From JALYUA01 sp038203955 (GTDB taxonomy: Bacteria > Acidobacteriota > Thermoanaerobaculia > UBA5066 > Gp7-AA6), in contig JBBRDK010000044.1 in NCBI GenBank assembly GCA_038203955.1, positions 1-28,092 of the forward strand: a DNA stretch of 28,092 nucleotides, read 5' to 3'. A program made the translations under genes and the position numbers. The notes beneath the pieces were generated by a model that saw only the letters and a list, made by a program, of their open reading frames with translations, searched no databases and was not told the DNA's origin. Below are positions 7,306 to 15,472 of the stretch, piece by piece. The stretch's first letter is position 1; the number at the start of each line of letters is the position of its first letter.

Positions 7306-8100
7306 TTACGCCCTGGCGTACATCCGGGCGATGAATTTTCTGTCGCCGGTTGAGAGGTCGTTGTTGTTCCGCGTTCCCTTACCGCCCAGGATCAGCTCCG
7401 GCGGGAAGGAGTAAAGCATGATCGATTTGGGGTCGAAGGCCGTCGCGTTCAACTGGTCGAGCTTGTACTTCTGAAGGATGTTGAAGTCGATCTCTTCCTT
7501 GCTCCAGTTGTTCGGCGGCCCGCTGAAGGTGTCGTAAACGGCTTTCGTGTTCCAGCGGAGGCCTCCGCGCGGGTTCTGATGCTCGTGAATCGCGGCAAGC
7601 GCGTGACCGAACTCGTGAAGAACCACGCGCCGGTACTCTTCCTCCTCGGTGTCGTCCCGCAGCCAGCCGAAATTCATCGTGGGCTCCGCCAGCGGAAAGG
7701 CGTCTCGCAGCAGGCAGTCCGTTCCCACCGCCGACCACGAGCCGGGATCTGCCTGGAACGAGACCCGCACCTCCGCCTTCGGGTCCGACCCGAACGCTAT
7801 CCCGATGTTGGCGTATTTGAGCCACATCGTCGCGAAATGCTCCGTGAGAGAGCGCTGCGTCTCGCTCCCGTCCAGGAATCGGATGCCGAGCTTCCGGCCG
7901 GGCTTCCACCGCTTTCCCGTGTAGAGCGCCATCTTCACGGGGTGGGCGGAAGCCCCCAGCATCATGCGCAGGCCCCGGGGTCCGTTGGCGGGGTTCTCCT
8001 TGACCGCCAGGGCGGCCGCGTCTGCCTTCCACTTCAGGGGGATCACGCGATCGATACAGATGCGCGGCGGCGTCTTCTTTTCCGACTTCGACTTCTTCAT
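7306..8100 (-). CDS. astacin/matrixin-like zinc metalloprotease (metzincin)
   Basis: This is a 264-aa predicted zinc endopeptidase. The metzincin site HEFGHALAAIH covers residues 162-172 (ligands His162, His166, His172, catalytic Glu163) and continues as EHQNP, the wording seen in M12A-like bacterial peptidases. A Met-turn, SIMLYSFP, follows near residue 225. Upstream, DPKAEVRVSF and GTDCLL match the strand region before the helix in this family. The N-terminus is lysine-rich (MKKSKSEKKT) and shows no signal peptide or propeptide, so export would need another route or the enzyme acts inside the cell. GAGG sits 5 nt before the ATG. It lies 32 bp after the phosphoesterase gene, so the two are probably co-transcribed. 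The substrate is unknown. Confidence 0.85.
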   Translation of the reverse strand: MKKSKSEKKTPPRICIDRVIPLKWKADAAALAVKENPANGPRGLRMMLGASAHPVKMALYTGKRWKPGRKLGIRFLDGSETQRSLTEHFATMWLKYANIGIAFGSDPKAEVRVSFQADPGSWSAVGTDCLLRDAFPLAEPTMNFGWLRDDTEEEEYRRVVLHEFGHALAAIHEHQNPRGGLRWNTKAVYDTFSGPPNNWSKEEIDFNILQKYKLDQLNATAFDPKSIMLYSFPPELILGGKGTRNNNDLSTGDRKFIARMYARA

Positions 8101-8132
8101 CGGGTCCTCATCCTTTCCGCGGCCGACGACTC

Positions 8133-9494
8133 CTAGAACGAGCCGCGCTTCTTCTCCACGCCGAACTCGTCGATGAACGCTTCTTCGGCCTTCCGCGTGC
8201 CCGAGTCGAGGACCAGCGACACGAACCCGTTCTTCGCCCGCCGGGGCTCATCGGGATCCCCGGCGAGCTCGGTCTCGGTCCACTCGACTTCTCCCCCGTC
8301 TTTCTTCTTGCCCGCGGTCTCCGGCGCGTAGGGCACGCCGCCGTGGCCGACGCACCGGCCGAGGAACTGGCGTCCCGCAGCGCCGTAGGGCGCAAACCGC
8401 GCGGCGACGTGCTCGTGCGCCCAGTACCAGAAGTCGAACGGGTTCGGGTTCGCGGCTTCGAGCATCTGATTGAGGAGACCGTCGTCCCGGGCGCCCTCGT
8501 GCGCCGGAAGGGGGTTGTGGTGGGTGAGCACGATCGACCGTTGCCCGCGCCGGGCGCCCTCGGCGAGCTGCGCCTTCAACCAGCCGATCTGCGCCTCGGA
8601 CAGACGTCCCTTCTGGTAGAGAAGGTCCGAGGCCTCATAAGCGGAATCGAGCCCGATGATCTGCCACCCGGGCGTCGAGAGGCAGAAGTAGCTCGCCTTC
8701 TGGAGACGGAAAGGGGCCTGCTTCAGCGTGATGCCGAAATAGCCCTCGCCACCGGCGTACATCTCGTGGTTCGAGTTGATCGCGAAGGTCCCGATCGCGC
8801 CGGCCGGCCAGTCGGGAAGAAAGCGGCTCTTCACCTCGCCGGTCGTGCCCGAGTAATACACGTCGCCGAGGTGGATCGTGAACGCCGGGTTCAGCGCCGT
8901 CATGTGGCGGGCGATGGCCTGCGAGCTCGGCAGTCCGGTGCCCCAGTCCCCGACGAGCGCCAGGGAAAGCCTCTCCTCGGCGATCTCGACCCGGAAATCC
9001 AGGGGAGACGAATGAGCGATGAACCCCACGCGCTTGTGCACGAGCCGATTGGCGAGCGATCCCCACCAGCCCGGGTCGAGGAGCTCGTAACGCTTGACGC
9101 CCGTGATGTCCTTCAGGACGCCCGGGCGAGGCGGCGGCAAAGGCGCCGCATGCTTCTCGGCGATCTGGGTCAGGACGAGCGACAGCGCGATGTCGTCGGT
9201 GTTGACGAACCCGGCGACGGCGATGGGGTCGGGCGGAAGCCTGTCGAGCTCCTTCCGCGCGCGGTCCAGGACGTCCGCGGCGAGGGCGGGATGCTCGTCC
9301 TTCGGGACCGGCCGGCCCTCCTGGACGGCGGAAAGGACCAGGCTGCGGCCGCCCGCGGCCTGAGAGGCCGAGAGGACGGCGGCGCGATGCTTCGGACCGC
9401 GAAGCTCCTCGAGCGCTCCCTCGATGCTCGACCGCAGGACGTCCCGGGACGGCAGGACGCTGCCCTGCCCCGGGGAGGGATTCCGCTGTCCCAT
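8133..9494 (-). CDS. calcineurin-like metallophosphoesterase
   Basis: This 453-aa protein has a two-metal phosphoesterase domain in its C-terminal two thirds. Its motifs appear in order: GDWGTG (Asp183), GDVYY (Asp211), NSNHE (Asn242-His243), LTHHNP, and WAHEH. The first 170 residues are not recognised; they look alpha-helical and may be a separate domain. No signal peptide is visible. ATG 9494 is preferred over the in-frame GTG at 9500 because GGAGG lies 7 nt before the ATG but only about 1 nt before the GTG. It is the middle gene of a three-gene minus-strand unit with two predicted metallopeptidases. The substrate could be a nucleotide, phosphoprotein or phosphodiester and cannot be fixed from sequence. 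Confidence 0.87.
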   Translation of the reverse strand: MGQRNPSPGQGSVLPSRDVLRSSIEGALEELRGPKHRAAVLSASQAAGGRSLVLSAVQEGRPVPKDEHPALAADVLDRARKELDRLPPDPIAVAGFVNTDDIALSLVLTQIAEKHAAPLPPPRPGVLKDITGVKRYELLDPGWWGSLANRLVHKRVGFIAHSSPLDFRVEIAEERLSLALVGDWGTGLPSSQAIARHMTALNPAFTIHLGDVYYSGTTGEVKSRFLPDWPAGAIGTFAINSNHEMYAGGEGYFGITLKQAPFRLQKASYFCLSTPGWQIIGLDSAYEASDLLYQKGRLSEAQIGWLKAQLAEGARRGQRSIVLTHHNPLPAHEGARDDGLLNQMLEAANPNPFDFWYWAHEHVAARFAPYGAAGRQFLGRCVGHGGVPYAPETAGKKKDGGEVEWTETELAGDPDEPRRAKNGFVSLVLDSGTRKAEEAFIDEFGVEKKRGSF

Positions 9495-9563
9495 CCTCAC
9501 ACCTCCGCGGGCCCGGCCAGGGCCCCTTCGATCCGTTCTGACTTCGCGAGAAGCGTGGCCTGA

Positions 9564-10346
9564 CTACATCCGCCGCTCGAGGCGCATGGTCGGGGCGTCG
9601 GCCACGCCCCGGTTTCGGCCGTGCCGGCCCGCCCGGCGCGCCTTCTGGAGTTTCTCCTTCGCCTCCTTGCGCCTCTCCGCCTCCCTGTCGCCGGCCATCG
9701 CGAAGGTGTCGTTGTCCTTCTTTTCCGGGTCGAAGAACCCGATATAGCCCCCCTCTTTGACCTTGAAGGATTCCAGCGTCTTCCCGTGGGCCCCCGGCCG
9801 GCCCAGGAAGTCGTTCCGGCCGGCGCGCTCTTCGGTGGACGTGAAGTAGAGGGGAAGCACGAAGTTGGAAACGTCCACCTCGTCGATCCTGTAGGACTCC
9901 GCCTGGACGGCGTCGCAGAGCTCGTACCAGTGGAACACTTCGTGGCCCGTTCTCGGGTGAGGCCCCTGGACGAGCAGGTTGACCTCCGGGTCCCCGATCA
10001 GCTCGATCGCCTCGTGCGAGAGCGTGACCGTCCAGCTCTCCTTCAACTCCTTGGCCAGCTTGGTGAAGACGAAGCTGAAGGGAATCCCCCGGTGATTTCG
10101 TTCGTGGTATCCGAGGGCGTCATCGACGTCCACGTCGTCCCAGAGGTAGAGCACGGCGTCGCCGCGCATGTCGGACAGAGTCTCGCGGTTCGGCCGGCTC
10201 CCGCTCTTGCCCTCCAGGCGCAACGTGGCGCCCAGGCTCCAATACGGCCTGAAGTCGAACTCGATCTGCCGGTTGATGGCCCTCAGCGCGTGGTGGATCT
10301 CCTCGTCGGGGATGTCCTTCGTGTGGTTGATCACCGAGATGAACAT
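9564..10346 (-). CDS. HEXXE zincin-like protein of unknown substrate
   Basis: This 260-aa protein has SHEAIELIGDP at residues 110-120 and, about 25 residues later, HWYELCDAV. The HExxE-x(n)-DP and E-x2-D layout occurs in a loosely described group of bacterial zincin-like proteins: His111 and Glu115 could bind zinc, Glu112 could be catalytic, and Glu142/Asp145 could complete the site. The N-terminus (MFISVINHTKDIPDEEIHHALRA) has no signal peptide. The C-terminal 40 residues are highly charged and Lys/Arg-rich. ATG 10346 is chosen because GGAGGAAAAGA precedes it; a longer frame to 10562 runs through non-coding-looking sequence. It is the first gene of the minus-strand unit and is divergent from the GMC operon. 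Protease activity is inference. Confidence 0.7.
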   Translation of the reverse strand: MFISVINHTKDIPDEEIHHALRAINRQIEFDFRPYWSLGATLRLEGKSGSRPNRETLSDMRGDAVLYLWDDVDVDDALGYHERNHRGIPFSFVFTKLAKELKESWTVTLSHEAIELIGDPEVNLLVQGPHPRTGHEVFHWYELCDAVQAESYRIDEVDVSNFVLPLYFTSTEERAGRNDFLGRPGAHGKTLESFKVKEGGYIGFFDPEKKDNDTFAMAGDREAERRKEAKEKLQKARRAGRHGRNRGVADAPTMRLERRM

Positions 10347-10661
10347 TCTTTTCCTCCAGCCCCCCGGCCACGAACACCAATCCACGGCCCGGCCGAGCTC
10401 CGTCGCCTGGAGATCCAGGCGTGCTGGAACCGTTCCGTGCGTGAATCCTTCGGAGCGTGAATCGTTCGGTGCGCCCTGTCCATCCATATGATCCGAATCG
10501 GAGGGGATTCGGGTTTGAAAAAAATGCCGGATCCGGACAATCGGCTCGAAATCGGGAACCAAAAGACGACACCCGCCCGATCGTAATGGGTCAGGACGAG
10601 AGCCGCAGGGTCGTTCTGTACCCGTACGGCGTCCTCGCCCGCGGGAGAGAATCGAGGAAAG
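10347..10661. promoter_or_regulatory. divergent promoter region with iterons and a palindrome
   Basis: This 315-bp gap lies between the HEXXE gene (minus) and the first GMC gene (plus) and holds no gene I can support. Three half-sites of the form (G/C)TTC(C/G)G(T/A)GC occur at 10432, 10448 and 10464 with an exact 16-bp period; the last two belong to the direct repeat GCGTGAATCNTTCGG. A perfect 7-bp inverted repeat, CCGAATC/GATTCGG with a 6-nt spacer, lies at 10493-10512. Next to it, TTGAAA (10515) and GACAAT (10536) form a weak plus-strand promoter candidate. These look like binding sites for an unlinked regulator. Confidence 0.45.
10432..10472. repeat. three 16-bp-period iterons, operator candidate
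   Basis: GTTCCGTGC, CTTCGGAGC and GTTCGGTGC start at 10432, 10448 and 10464. GTGAATC fills the space between each pair. Such regular spacing in a divergent promoter region suggests cooperative binding of a regulator. Confidence 0.5.
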
Positions 10662-12710
10662 ATGACGTCCCTGTCACCGAACGAACGAGATTTGATCCGC
10701 GCCCTGATCGATGCTTTCCGGTCCCCCCAACTGAGTCTCTCCTCCGAGCAGATCGCCGCCCGGGGCGTGCGTTTCGTCGAGGAGCTGGCCGCCTCCGGGT
10801 CTGACCGCGTCGACCAGATCCGCCTGACCCTGGCCGTTCTGGACGCGACGCTGAATTTCATCGACCGGTCGGATCGGGCGGAGGTGCGGGGACGGCTGAC
10901 CGAGCTCGAGAACGGCAGCGGCGCGTTCGGGCTGCTTCCCAAGGTGGCGCGGGATCTCGCCCGATTCGCGCAACGGCTCGCCTTCATCCTCATCTACGGG
11001 ACGCTCGATTCTTCGAACCGGCCGCCGGCCGGCGTCGCCCTCGGCTACGAAATCTTTCCGGACCGGCCTCGCGGGCAGCTCGCGACGGTCCCGGCCGAAC
11101 CGCTGCTTTCCCGGGAGATCCTCATCGGGGCGGACGCTCCTCTTCCCGATCATGTCTTCGACGCGGTGGTCATCGGGTCGGGGTCCGGCGGCGCGGTCGT
11201 GACACGGCGGCTCGTCGAAGACCACGGAATGGACGTGGCGCTTCTCGAGGCGGGCGACTACGTTCCGGAAGGGGGCCCGTCGGTCGGGCCCCACGGCGAG
11301 CGCCGCCCGATCCCGTGGGATGAGATCGAGACGCTGGCCCGCTATTACAAGCATGGAGGCCTTCAGCTGACGCTCGGCCACGCGATGTTCGTGTTCCAGG
11401 GGCAATGCCTCGGCGGAAGCAGCGTCGTCAATAACGCGGTCTGCTTTCGCATGCCGGATCGGGTCCGGGCGCGGTGGCGCGACGAATTCGGCGTGCCGTG
11501 GACGGGCGCGGAGCTGGACCGGGCTTACGACCGCATCGCCCGGGACGTCGGAATCGGCGGCGTCGATCGGGTCGTGCTGTCCGGGTTTCTGAATCCGACC
11601 GGGCAGTTCCTGCGAAGCGGCGCCGTCAAGCTCGGAGTCGGGGGGAGCCTCCGGCCGTGCGACGTCAACCTTTCGCACGACCCCGCGTGCCTCGGATGCG
11701 GTTATTGCAACATGGTCTGCGCCTACTTGCGAAAGAACTCCGTGCTCCAGACGATGCTTCCGGCGGCGGCGAAGAGCGCGAAGGCGGGACGAGGACGGCT
11801 CACGATCTTCACCGGCCGCCAGGCGGTCCGCCTCTGCGGCACCATGAGAGGCGGCTCGTTCGAGGCCGAAGGCGTCGTCCTTCGTTCGCGGACCAGACGC
11901 TTTCCGGAAGAGACGCTGCGGGCCCGCAAGGTCGTCGTCTCCGCGGGCGCGATCGGCAGCAGCGCGATCCTGGAGCGCACGGCTTTCATCAACGCGCTGG
12001 GCCTTCCCCTGGGAAAGCGTTTTTCGTTCAACTTCGGAAGCCCGGTCCACGCCGACTACGACGGCGAGATCCGCGCGTTCGACGGGCTCCAGATCGCGCA
12101 CTACTACCGCCCGGAGACCGACGACGGGTTCGTGATCGAGACGTGGTTCAACCCTCCGGCCACCCAGACACTGGCGCTGCCCGGCTGGATGGACGACCTC
12201 CAGCGCAACGTGGACCGCTACCGGCACTACGCCTGCGCGGCGCCGCTCGTCGGAGCGACGTCGAAGTCCTGGGTGGACGCCCATTGGATCGGCGACGGCG
12301 AGGACATCCACGTCGAGCTCGAGCCCGCGGACTTCGAGCGGCTGCGCTCGGGCCTTCTAACGACGTGCGATCTCTTCTTCCATTCCGATCCGCCGCCGCG
12401 GCGGGTCCTGATCGGCGCTCTAGACGGCTGGGAGCTCACGGCCGCCAACTACAAGGACCGCATCGCCCGGCTGTCGAGCTTCGACCAGATCCAGATCGGC
12501 ACCGGCCATCCGCAGGGAGGCAACTGTCTTGCGGCCCGGCCGGGCCCCGCAGGCGACGCCGCGGTCGTGGCGCCCGACTTTCGAGTCCATGGGACGCGGG
12601 GCGTCTTCGTGGCCGATGCCAGCGTCTTTCCGACGAGCCTCGGCGTCAATCCCCACTGGACTGTGATGGCGATCGCCGATCTCGCCTCCGCCGCCATCGC
12701 GGCAAGCTGA
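10662..12710 (+). CDS. GMC-family FAD oxidoreductase (long-chain alcohol oxidase-like)
   Basis: This 682-aa flavoprotein has an extra helical N-terminal region (1-160) as in long-chain alcohol oxidases. The FAD Rossmann site IGSGSGGAVV is at 171-180, with LLEAGDY at the second strand. A GMC box, QCLGGSSVVNNAVCFRMP, follows near 248-265. A four-cysteine cluster (Cys343, 346, 349, 353 in CLGCGYCNMVCAY) recurs in bacterial enzymes of this subfamily and may hold metal or form disulfides. The C-terminal active site GTGHPQGGN and SLGVNPHWTVMAIADLA carries the catalytic His pair region. GAGGAAAG precedes ATG 10662. It is the first gene of a five-gene operon ending in a cholesterol-oxidase-like enzyme. 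It should oxidise an alcohol to an aldehyde or ketone; the substrate is unknown but likely hydrophobic. Confidence 0.9.
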   Translation: MTSLSPNERDLIRALIDAFRSPQLSLSSEQIAARGVRFVEELAASGSDRVDQIRLTLAVLDATLNFIDRSDRAEVRGRLTELENGSGAFGLLPKVARDLARFAQRLAFILIYGTLDSSNRPPAGVALGYEIFPDRPRGQLATVPAEPLLSREILIGADAPLPDHVFDAVVIGSGSGGAVVTRRLVEDHGMDVALLEAGDYVPEGGPSVGPHGERRPIPWDEIETLARYYKHGGLQLTLGHAMFVFQGQCLGGSSVVNNAVCFRMPDRVRARWRDEFGVPWTGAELDRAYDRIARDVGIGGVDRVVLSGFLNPTGQFLRSGAVKLGVGGSLRPCDVNLSHDPACLGCGYCNMVCAYLRKNSVLQTMLPAAAKSAKAGRGRLTIFTGRQAVRLCGTMRGGSFEAEGVVLRSRTRRFPEETLRARKVVVSAGAIGSSAILERTAFINALGLPLGKRFSFNFGSPVHADYDGEIRAFDGLQIAHYYRPETDDGFVIETWFNPPATQTLALPGWMDDLQRNVDRYRHYACAAPLVGATSKSWVDAHWIGDGEDIHVELEPADFERLRSGLLTTCDLFFHSDPPPRRVLIGALDGWELTAANYKDRIARLSSFDQIQIGTGHPQGGNCLAARPGPAGDAAVVAPDFRVHGTRGVFVADASVFPTSLGVNPHWTVMAIADLASAAIAAS

Positions 12711-12733
12711 CAGCCCGAGGGAGAATCGAAGAC

Positions 12734-13822
12734 ATGGCGACCTCACGTCCCGGGGGCACGGCGCCCGGCGATCCGGCAGCGAAATCGGCGGGAGCGCGCC
12801 GGAGCGAGCGAATCATCCCGTTCACAGCCGGGGACGGGTTCGGCTGCAATCTGATTCACGTCGAGCGGACGGGACGCGCTCCGCGCGGACCGGTCCTGCT
12901 CGTCCACGGCGCCGGAGTCCGAGCAAACATCTTCCGTCCGCCGGTCGAGACGACCCTCGTCGACTTTTTGATCGACAACGGCTACGACGTCTGGCTCGAG
13001 AACTGGCGGGCGAGCATCGACCTGCCTCCGAACCCGTGGACCCTGGACCAGGCGGCCCTGTACGATCACCCGGAGGCGGTCAGGACGGTCGTGGCCGAGA
13101 CGGGCGCGAAAGAGATCAAGGCGTTGATCCACTGCCAGGGCTCGACCAGCTTCATGATGTCCGCCGTCGCGGGGCTCGTCCCCCAGGTGACCGCGATCGT
13201 CAGCAACGCGGTCTCCCTGCATCCCGTGGTGCCTTCGTTTTCCGAATTCAAGCTGCGATTCACCCTGCCTTTCCTCCGCCTCCTGACGAAAGAGCTCAAC
13301 CCCCGGTGGGGCATCGACGCGCCGACGCTGCCGGCGAAGCTGGTTTCCCTCCTCGTGGCGCTGACCCACCACGAGTGCGACAACGCCGTCTGCAAGCAGG
13401 TGAGCTTCACGTACGGCAGCGGGTTCCCGGCTCTCTGGCGCCACGAGAACCTGAACGACGCGACGCACGAATGGCTGAAACAGGAGTTCGCGAGCGTCCC
13501 CCTGACCTTCTTCGAGCAGATGGCGCGGTGCGTCGCGAGGGGAAATCTGGTCGCGGTCGACGGCCATCGCAATCTGCCGGAAGATTTTGCCGCGGGGCCG
13601 CCCCGGACGGAGGCCCGCATCACCCTTCTCGCGGGGGACCGGAACCTGTGTTTCCTGCCGAAGAGCCAGGTGGACACGTTCCGCTACCTGTCCCGGCACG
13701 TTCCGGATCGTTGCGCGCTCCACATCCTGCCGGCGTACAGCCATCTCGACGTGTTCCTGGGGCAGAACGCCGCGCGCGACACGTTTCCCATCATTCTCGC
13801 GGCGTTGAACGAAGCCGCCTGA
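12734..13822 (+). CDS. alpha/beta hydrolase with PhaC-like Cys nucleophile box
   Basis: This 362-aa alpha/beta-fold hydrolase has the oxyanion strand VLLVHGAGV at 54-62 and WLENWRAS at 88-95. The nucleophile elbow is ALIHCQGSTSF at 130-140, where Cys134 replaces the usual Ser. This resembles the G-x-C-x-G box of polyhydroxyalkanoate synthases and the HCMGS box of hydrolases tied to cholesterol-oxidase-like enzymes. The acid is probably in LAGDRN and the base is His337 in YSHLDVFLG. The frame stays open far upstream over the GMC gene, but that part is arginine-rich shadow. The start is ATG 12734, 23 bp after the previous stop. It is probably co-transcribed with the flavoproteins, where it could hydrolyse an ester or thioester of their substrate or product. 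Confidence 0.85.
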   Translation: MATSRPGGTAPGDPAAKSAGARRSERIIPFTAGDGFGCNLIHVERTGRAPRGPVLLVHGAGVRANIFRPPVETTLVDFLIDNGYDVWLENWRASIDLPPNPWTLDQAALYDHPEAVRTVVAETGAKEIKALIHCQGSTSFMMSAVAGLVPQVTAIVSNAVSLHPVVPSFSEFKLRFTLPFLRLLTKELNPRWGIDAPTLPAKLVSLLVALTHHECDNAVCKQVSFTYGSGFPALWRHENLNDATHEWLKQEFASVPLTFFEQMARCVARGNLVAVDGHRNLPEDFAAGPPRTEARITLLAGDRNLCFLPKSQVDTFRYLSRHVPDRCALHILPAYSHLDVFLGQNAARDTFPIILAALNEAA

Positions 13823-13850
13823 GAAAGGGCCAGGAGGAAAGCGGCAGGAG

Positions 13851-14747
13851 ATGGCGATTCCCGGACGGCTCGGACGGCAGGAGGGACGGTTCGCGCTCGT
13901 GGACGGAATCCCGTTCGCGCTGCCCGTCAATTGCGCCCGCTCGCCGGCGCTCTTCGCCGTGTTTCCGATCGACGCGGAGAGGGCGAAGGCCCTGCTGCCC
14001 GGAAACGAGATCCATCCCCTGCGGCTCTGGAAGAAGGGCCTGCTCGTCGTCAGCGTCATCGACTACCGGGTCACCGACATCGGCAAGTACATCGAGTTTT
14101 CCATCGCGATCGCCTGCACCCGCGGGAGCCGGCCCGCTCCCCCGCTTCTTCCCGCCCTCCTGTGGAAGCCGTGGGGGACGGGGCAGTTCGTCTTCGACCT
14201 GCCCGTCAGCACCGAGATCTCGGTCAAGGGCGGCAGGGGGATCTGGGGGATGCCGAAGCATCAGGCCAACCTCGACTACGTCATCGACGACAAAACGGTG
14301 AGCAGCCAGTACGACCTCGACGGGCAGCTCTGCATGCGCATCGAGATCGACCGGCCCGCCTCGGCAACGCTGCCTTTTTCGGCGGCGGCCGCCAACTACG
14401 CCGAGTTTCGCGGCATGCTCATGAAGTCTTTCGTGCATTTCCGGGGAAAGGTCGGCGTCTCGGTCCTCCGGAAGGGCTCGGCGCGGCTGACCCTCGGAAA
14501 CCATCCGCGCCTCACCGCGCTGAAGGAGCTGCGGATCGAGCCCGATCCCCTCTTCACCGCCTTCGTGCCCGAGGCCAACGGGATCCTCGACGATCATTGT
14601 GAAAGCTGGTTCGTAAGCTTCCGGGAGCCGCCGGCGTCGGCTCCGGAGGGTCTCGAGTCGGTCGTGCGACTGGGCCTCGGCGAGCAGTGGCTGCCGCCCC
14701 CCGGGATTCCCCGGCCGAAAAGCCCGAACCCGAGATCGCCTCCTTGA
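13851..14747 (+). CDS. acetoacetate decarboxylase-family protein
   Basis: This 298-aa protein belongs to the acetoacetate decarboxylase superfamily. The expected Schiff-base lysine is Lys136 in RGIWGMPKHQANLDY, matching the G-x-PK-x-x-A box. An EFSIAIACTRG strand near 82-92 occupies the place of the charged residues next to the lysine. Classical ADC is about 245 residues; this one has an extra C-terminal tail ending in a Pro-rich stretch. Members of this superfamily outside true ADC act on other beta-keto acids or as aldolase-dehydratases, so the reaction is not fixed. It lies 28 bp after the hydrolase gene in the same operon. A beta-keto acid made by the neighbouring oxidases and the hydrolase would be a sensible substrate (inference). 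Confidence 0.82.
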   Translation: MAIPGRLGRQEGRFALVDGIPFALPVNCARSPALFAVFPIDAERAKALLPGNEIHPLRLWKKGLLVVSVIDYRVTDIGKYIEFSIAIACTRGSRPAPPLLPALLWKPWGTGQFVFDLPVSTEISVKGGRGIWGMPKHQANLDYVIDDKTVSSQYDLDGQLCMRIEIDRPASATLPFSAAAANYAEFRGMLMKSFVHFRGKVGVSVLRKGSARLTLGNHPRLTALKELRIEPDPLFTAFVPEANGILDDHCESWFVSFREPPASAPEGLESVVRLGLGEQWLPPPGIPRPKSPNPRSPP

Positions 14748-14814
14748 TCTGCGAGGGACGACGGCGGCACCCGGGCGACCGGGCAGGGCGCTCCCATTGA
14801 ACCGGAGGACCACC

Positions 14815-15456
14815 ATGAACGAGGGCAGGGTCGGAATCACTTTCAAGGAAACGATGTCGGGCGGTTTCGCGATGGGCGAGTCGGACCCGGCCGAAGGAGC
14901 CCGGCGAGGCACGGCCGGGGGCACGATCCTTTCGCTGCACGCGGACGTGGCCATCGACGACGTGCGGCGTTTCACGAGCGAGCCCGCTCACGCCGGGCGG
15001 CTGACGGGCCAGGTCGAGTTTCCGCCGTTCGGCGGACAAATCCCGGGACGGGACGGCGTCTTCAACCTGTTCTCGCCGAGCGACCAGCCGAAGTTGAAGC
15101 TGATGATCTACGAGCTCGGGTTCGAGCGGGAGAGAAAGAGCTACTACCTCGCGGGGAAGAAAGAGGTGCGCCGCGACTCCGGGCTCGACCTCTGGACCGA
15201 CACGACGACGCTCTTTACGCGCCTTCACGAGGGGCGCGACAAGACCGGCGCGGTGGTCGGGGCCGGGGTCCTGACTCTGGGTCCGGGCGACCTCGTGAAG
15301 CTCGCGTCGACGATTCGAGCGACGAACGCCAGGGACATCGTCGAGAAGACGGCCGCGATCGCGGATTTCACCCGCTTCTTCTTAGGCGAGCTCGCGGACT
15401 CCTATCTGAAGCCGGGTCCTCCCGAAGAGGCGAGACGTCCGGGCCCCGGCGCGTGA
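14815..15456 (+). CDS. cholesterol-oxidase-associated small domain protein
   Basis: This 213-aa soluble protein begins FKETMSGGFAMGESDPAEG and continues with conserved-looking blocks: GVFNLFSP, KLKLMIYELGFERE, YYLAGKKEVRRD and LWTDTTTLFTRLHEG. From general knowledge, this pattern accompanies, or is fused to, GMC cholesterol-oxidase-like proteins and their alpha/beta hydrolase partners in actinobacteria and proteobacteria. No catalytic motif is obvious, so it may be a lipid- or protein-binding domain. ATG 14815 has GGAGG 6 nt upstream; an in-frame ATG at 14797 lacks a site. It lies 67 bp after the ADC-family gene and 16 bp before the cholesterol-oxidase-like gene. The family link is fairly firm; the role is not. 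Confidence 0.7.
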   Translation: MNEGRVGITFKETMSGGFAMGESDPAEGARRGTAGGTILSLHADVAIDDVRRFTSEPAHAGRLTGQVEFPPFGGQIPGRDGVFNLFSPSDQPKLKLMIYELGFERERKSYYLAGKKEVRRDSGLDLWTDTTTLFTRLHEGRDKTGAVVGAGVLTLGPGDLVKLASTIRATNARDIVEKTAAIADFTRFFLGELADSYLKPGPPEEARRPGPGA

Positions 15457-15472
15457 GCGTCCCGCTCGCTCC

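Noticed and set aside
5727..7334. 535-residue open frame on the plus strand
   Set aside because: Antisense shadow of the small unknown gene and the HD-like gene; charged, low-hydrophobic content and no family pattern.
11474..12733. Apparent N-terminal extension that would fuse the alpha/beta hydrolase to about 420 extra residues
   Set aside because: It is the alternative frame of the GMC gene, arginine-rich and without domain signals; a proper start occurs at 12734 after the GMC stop.
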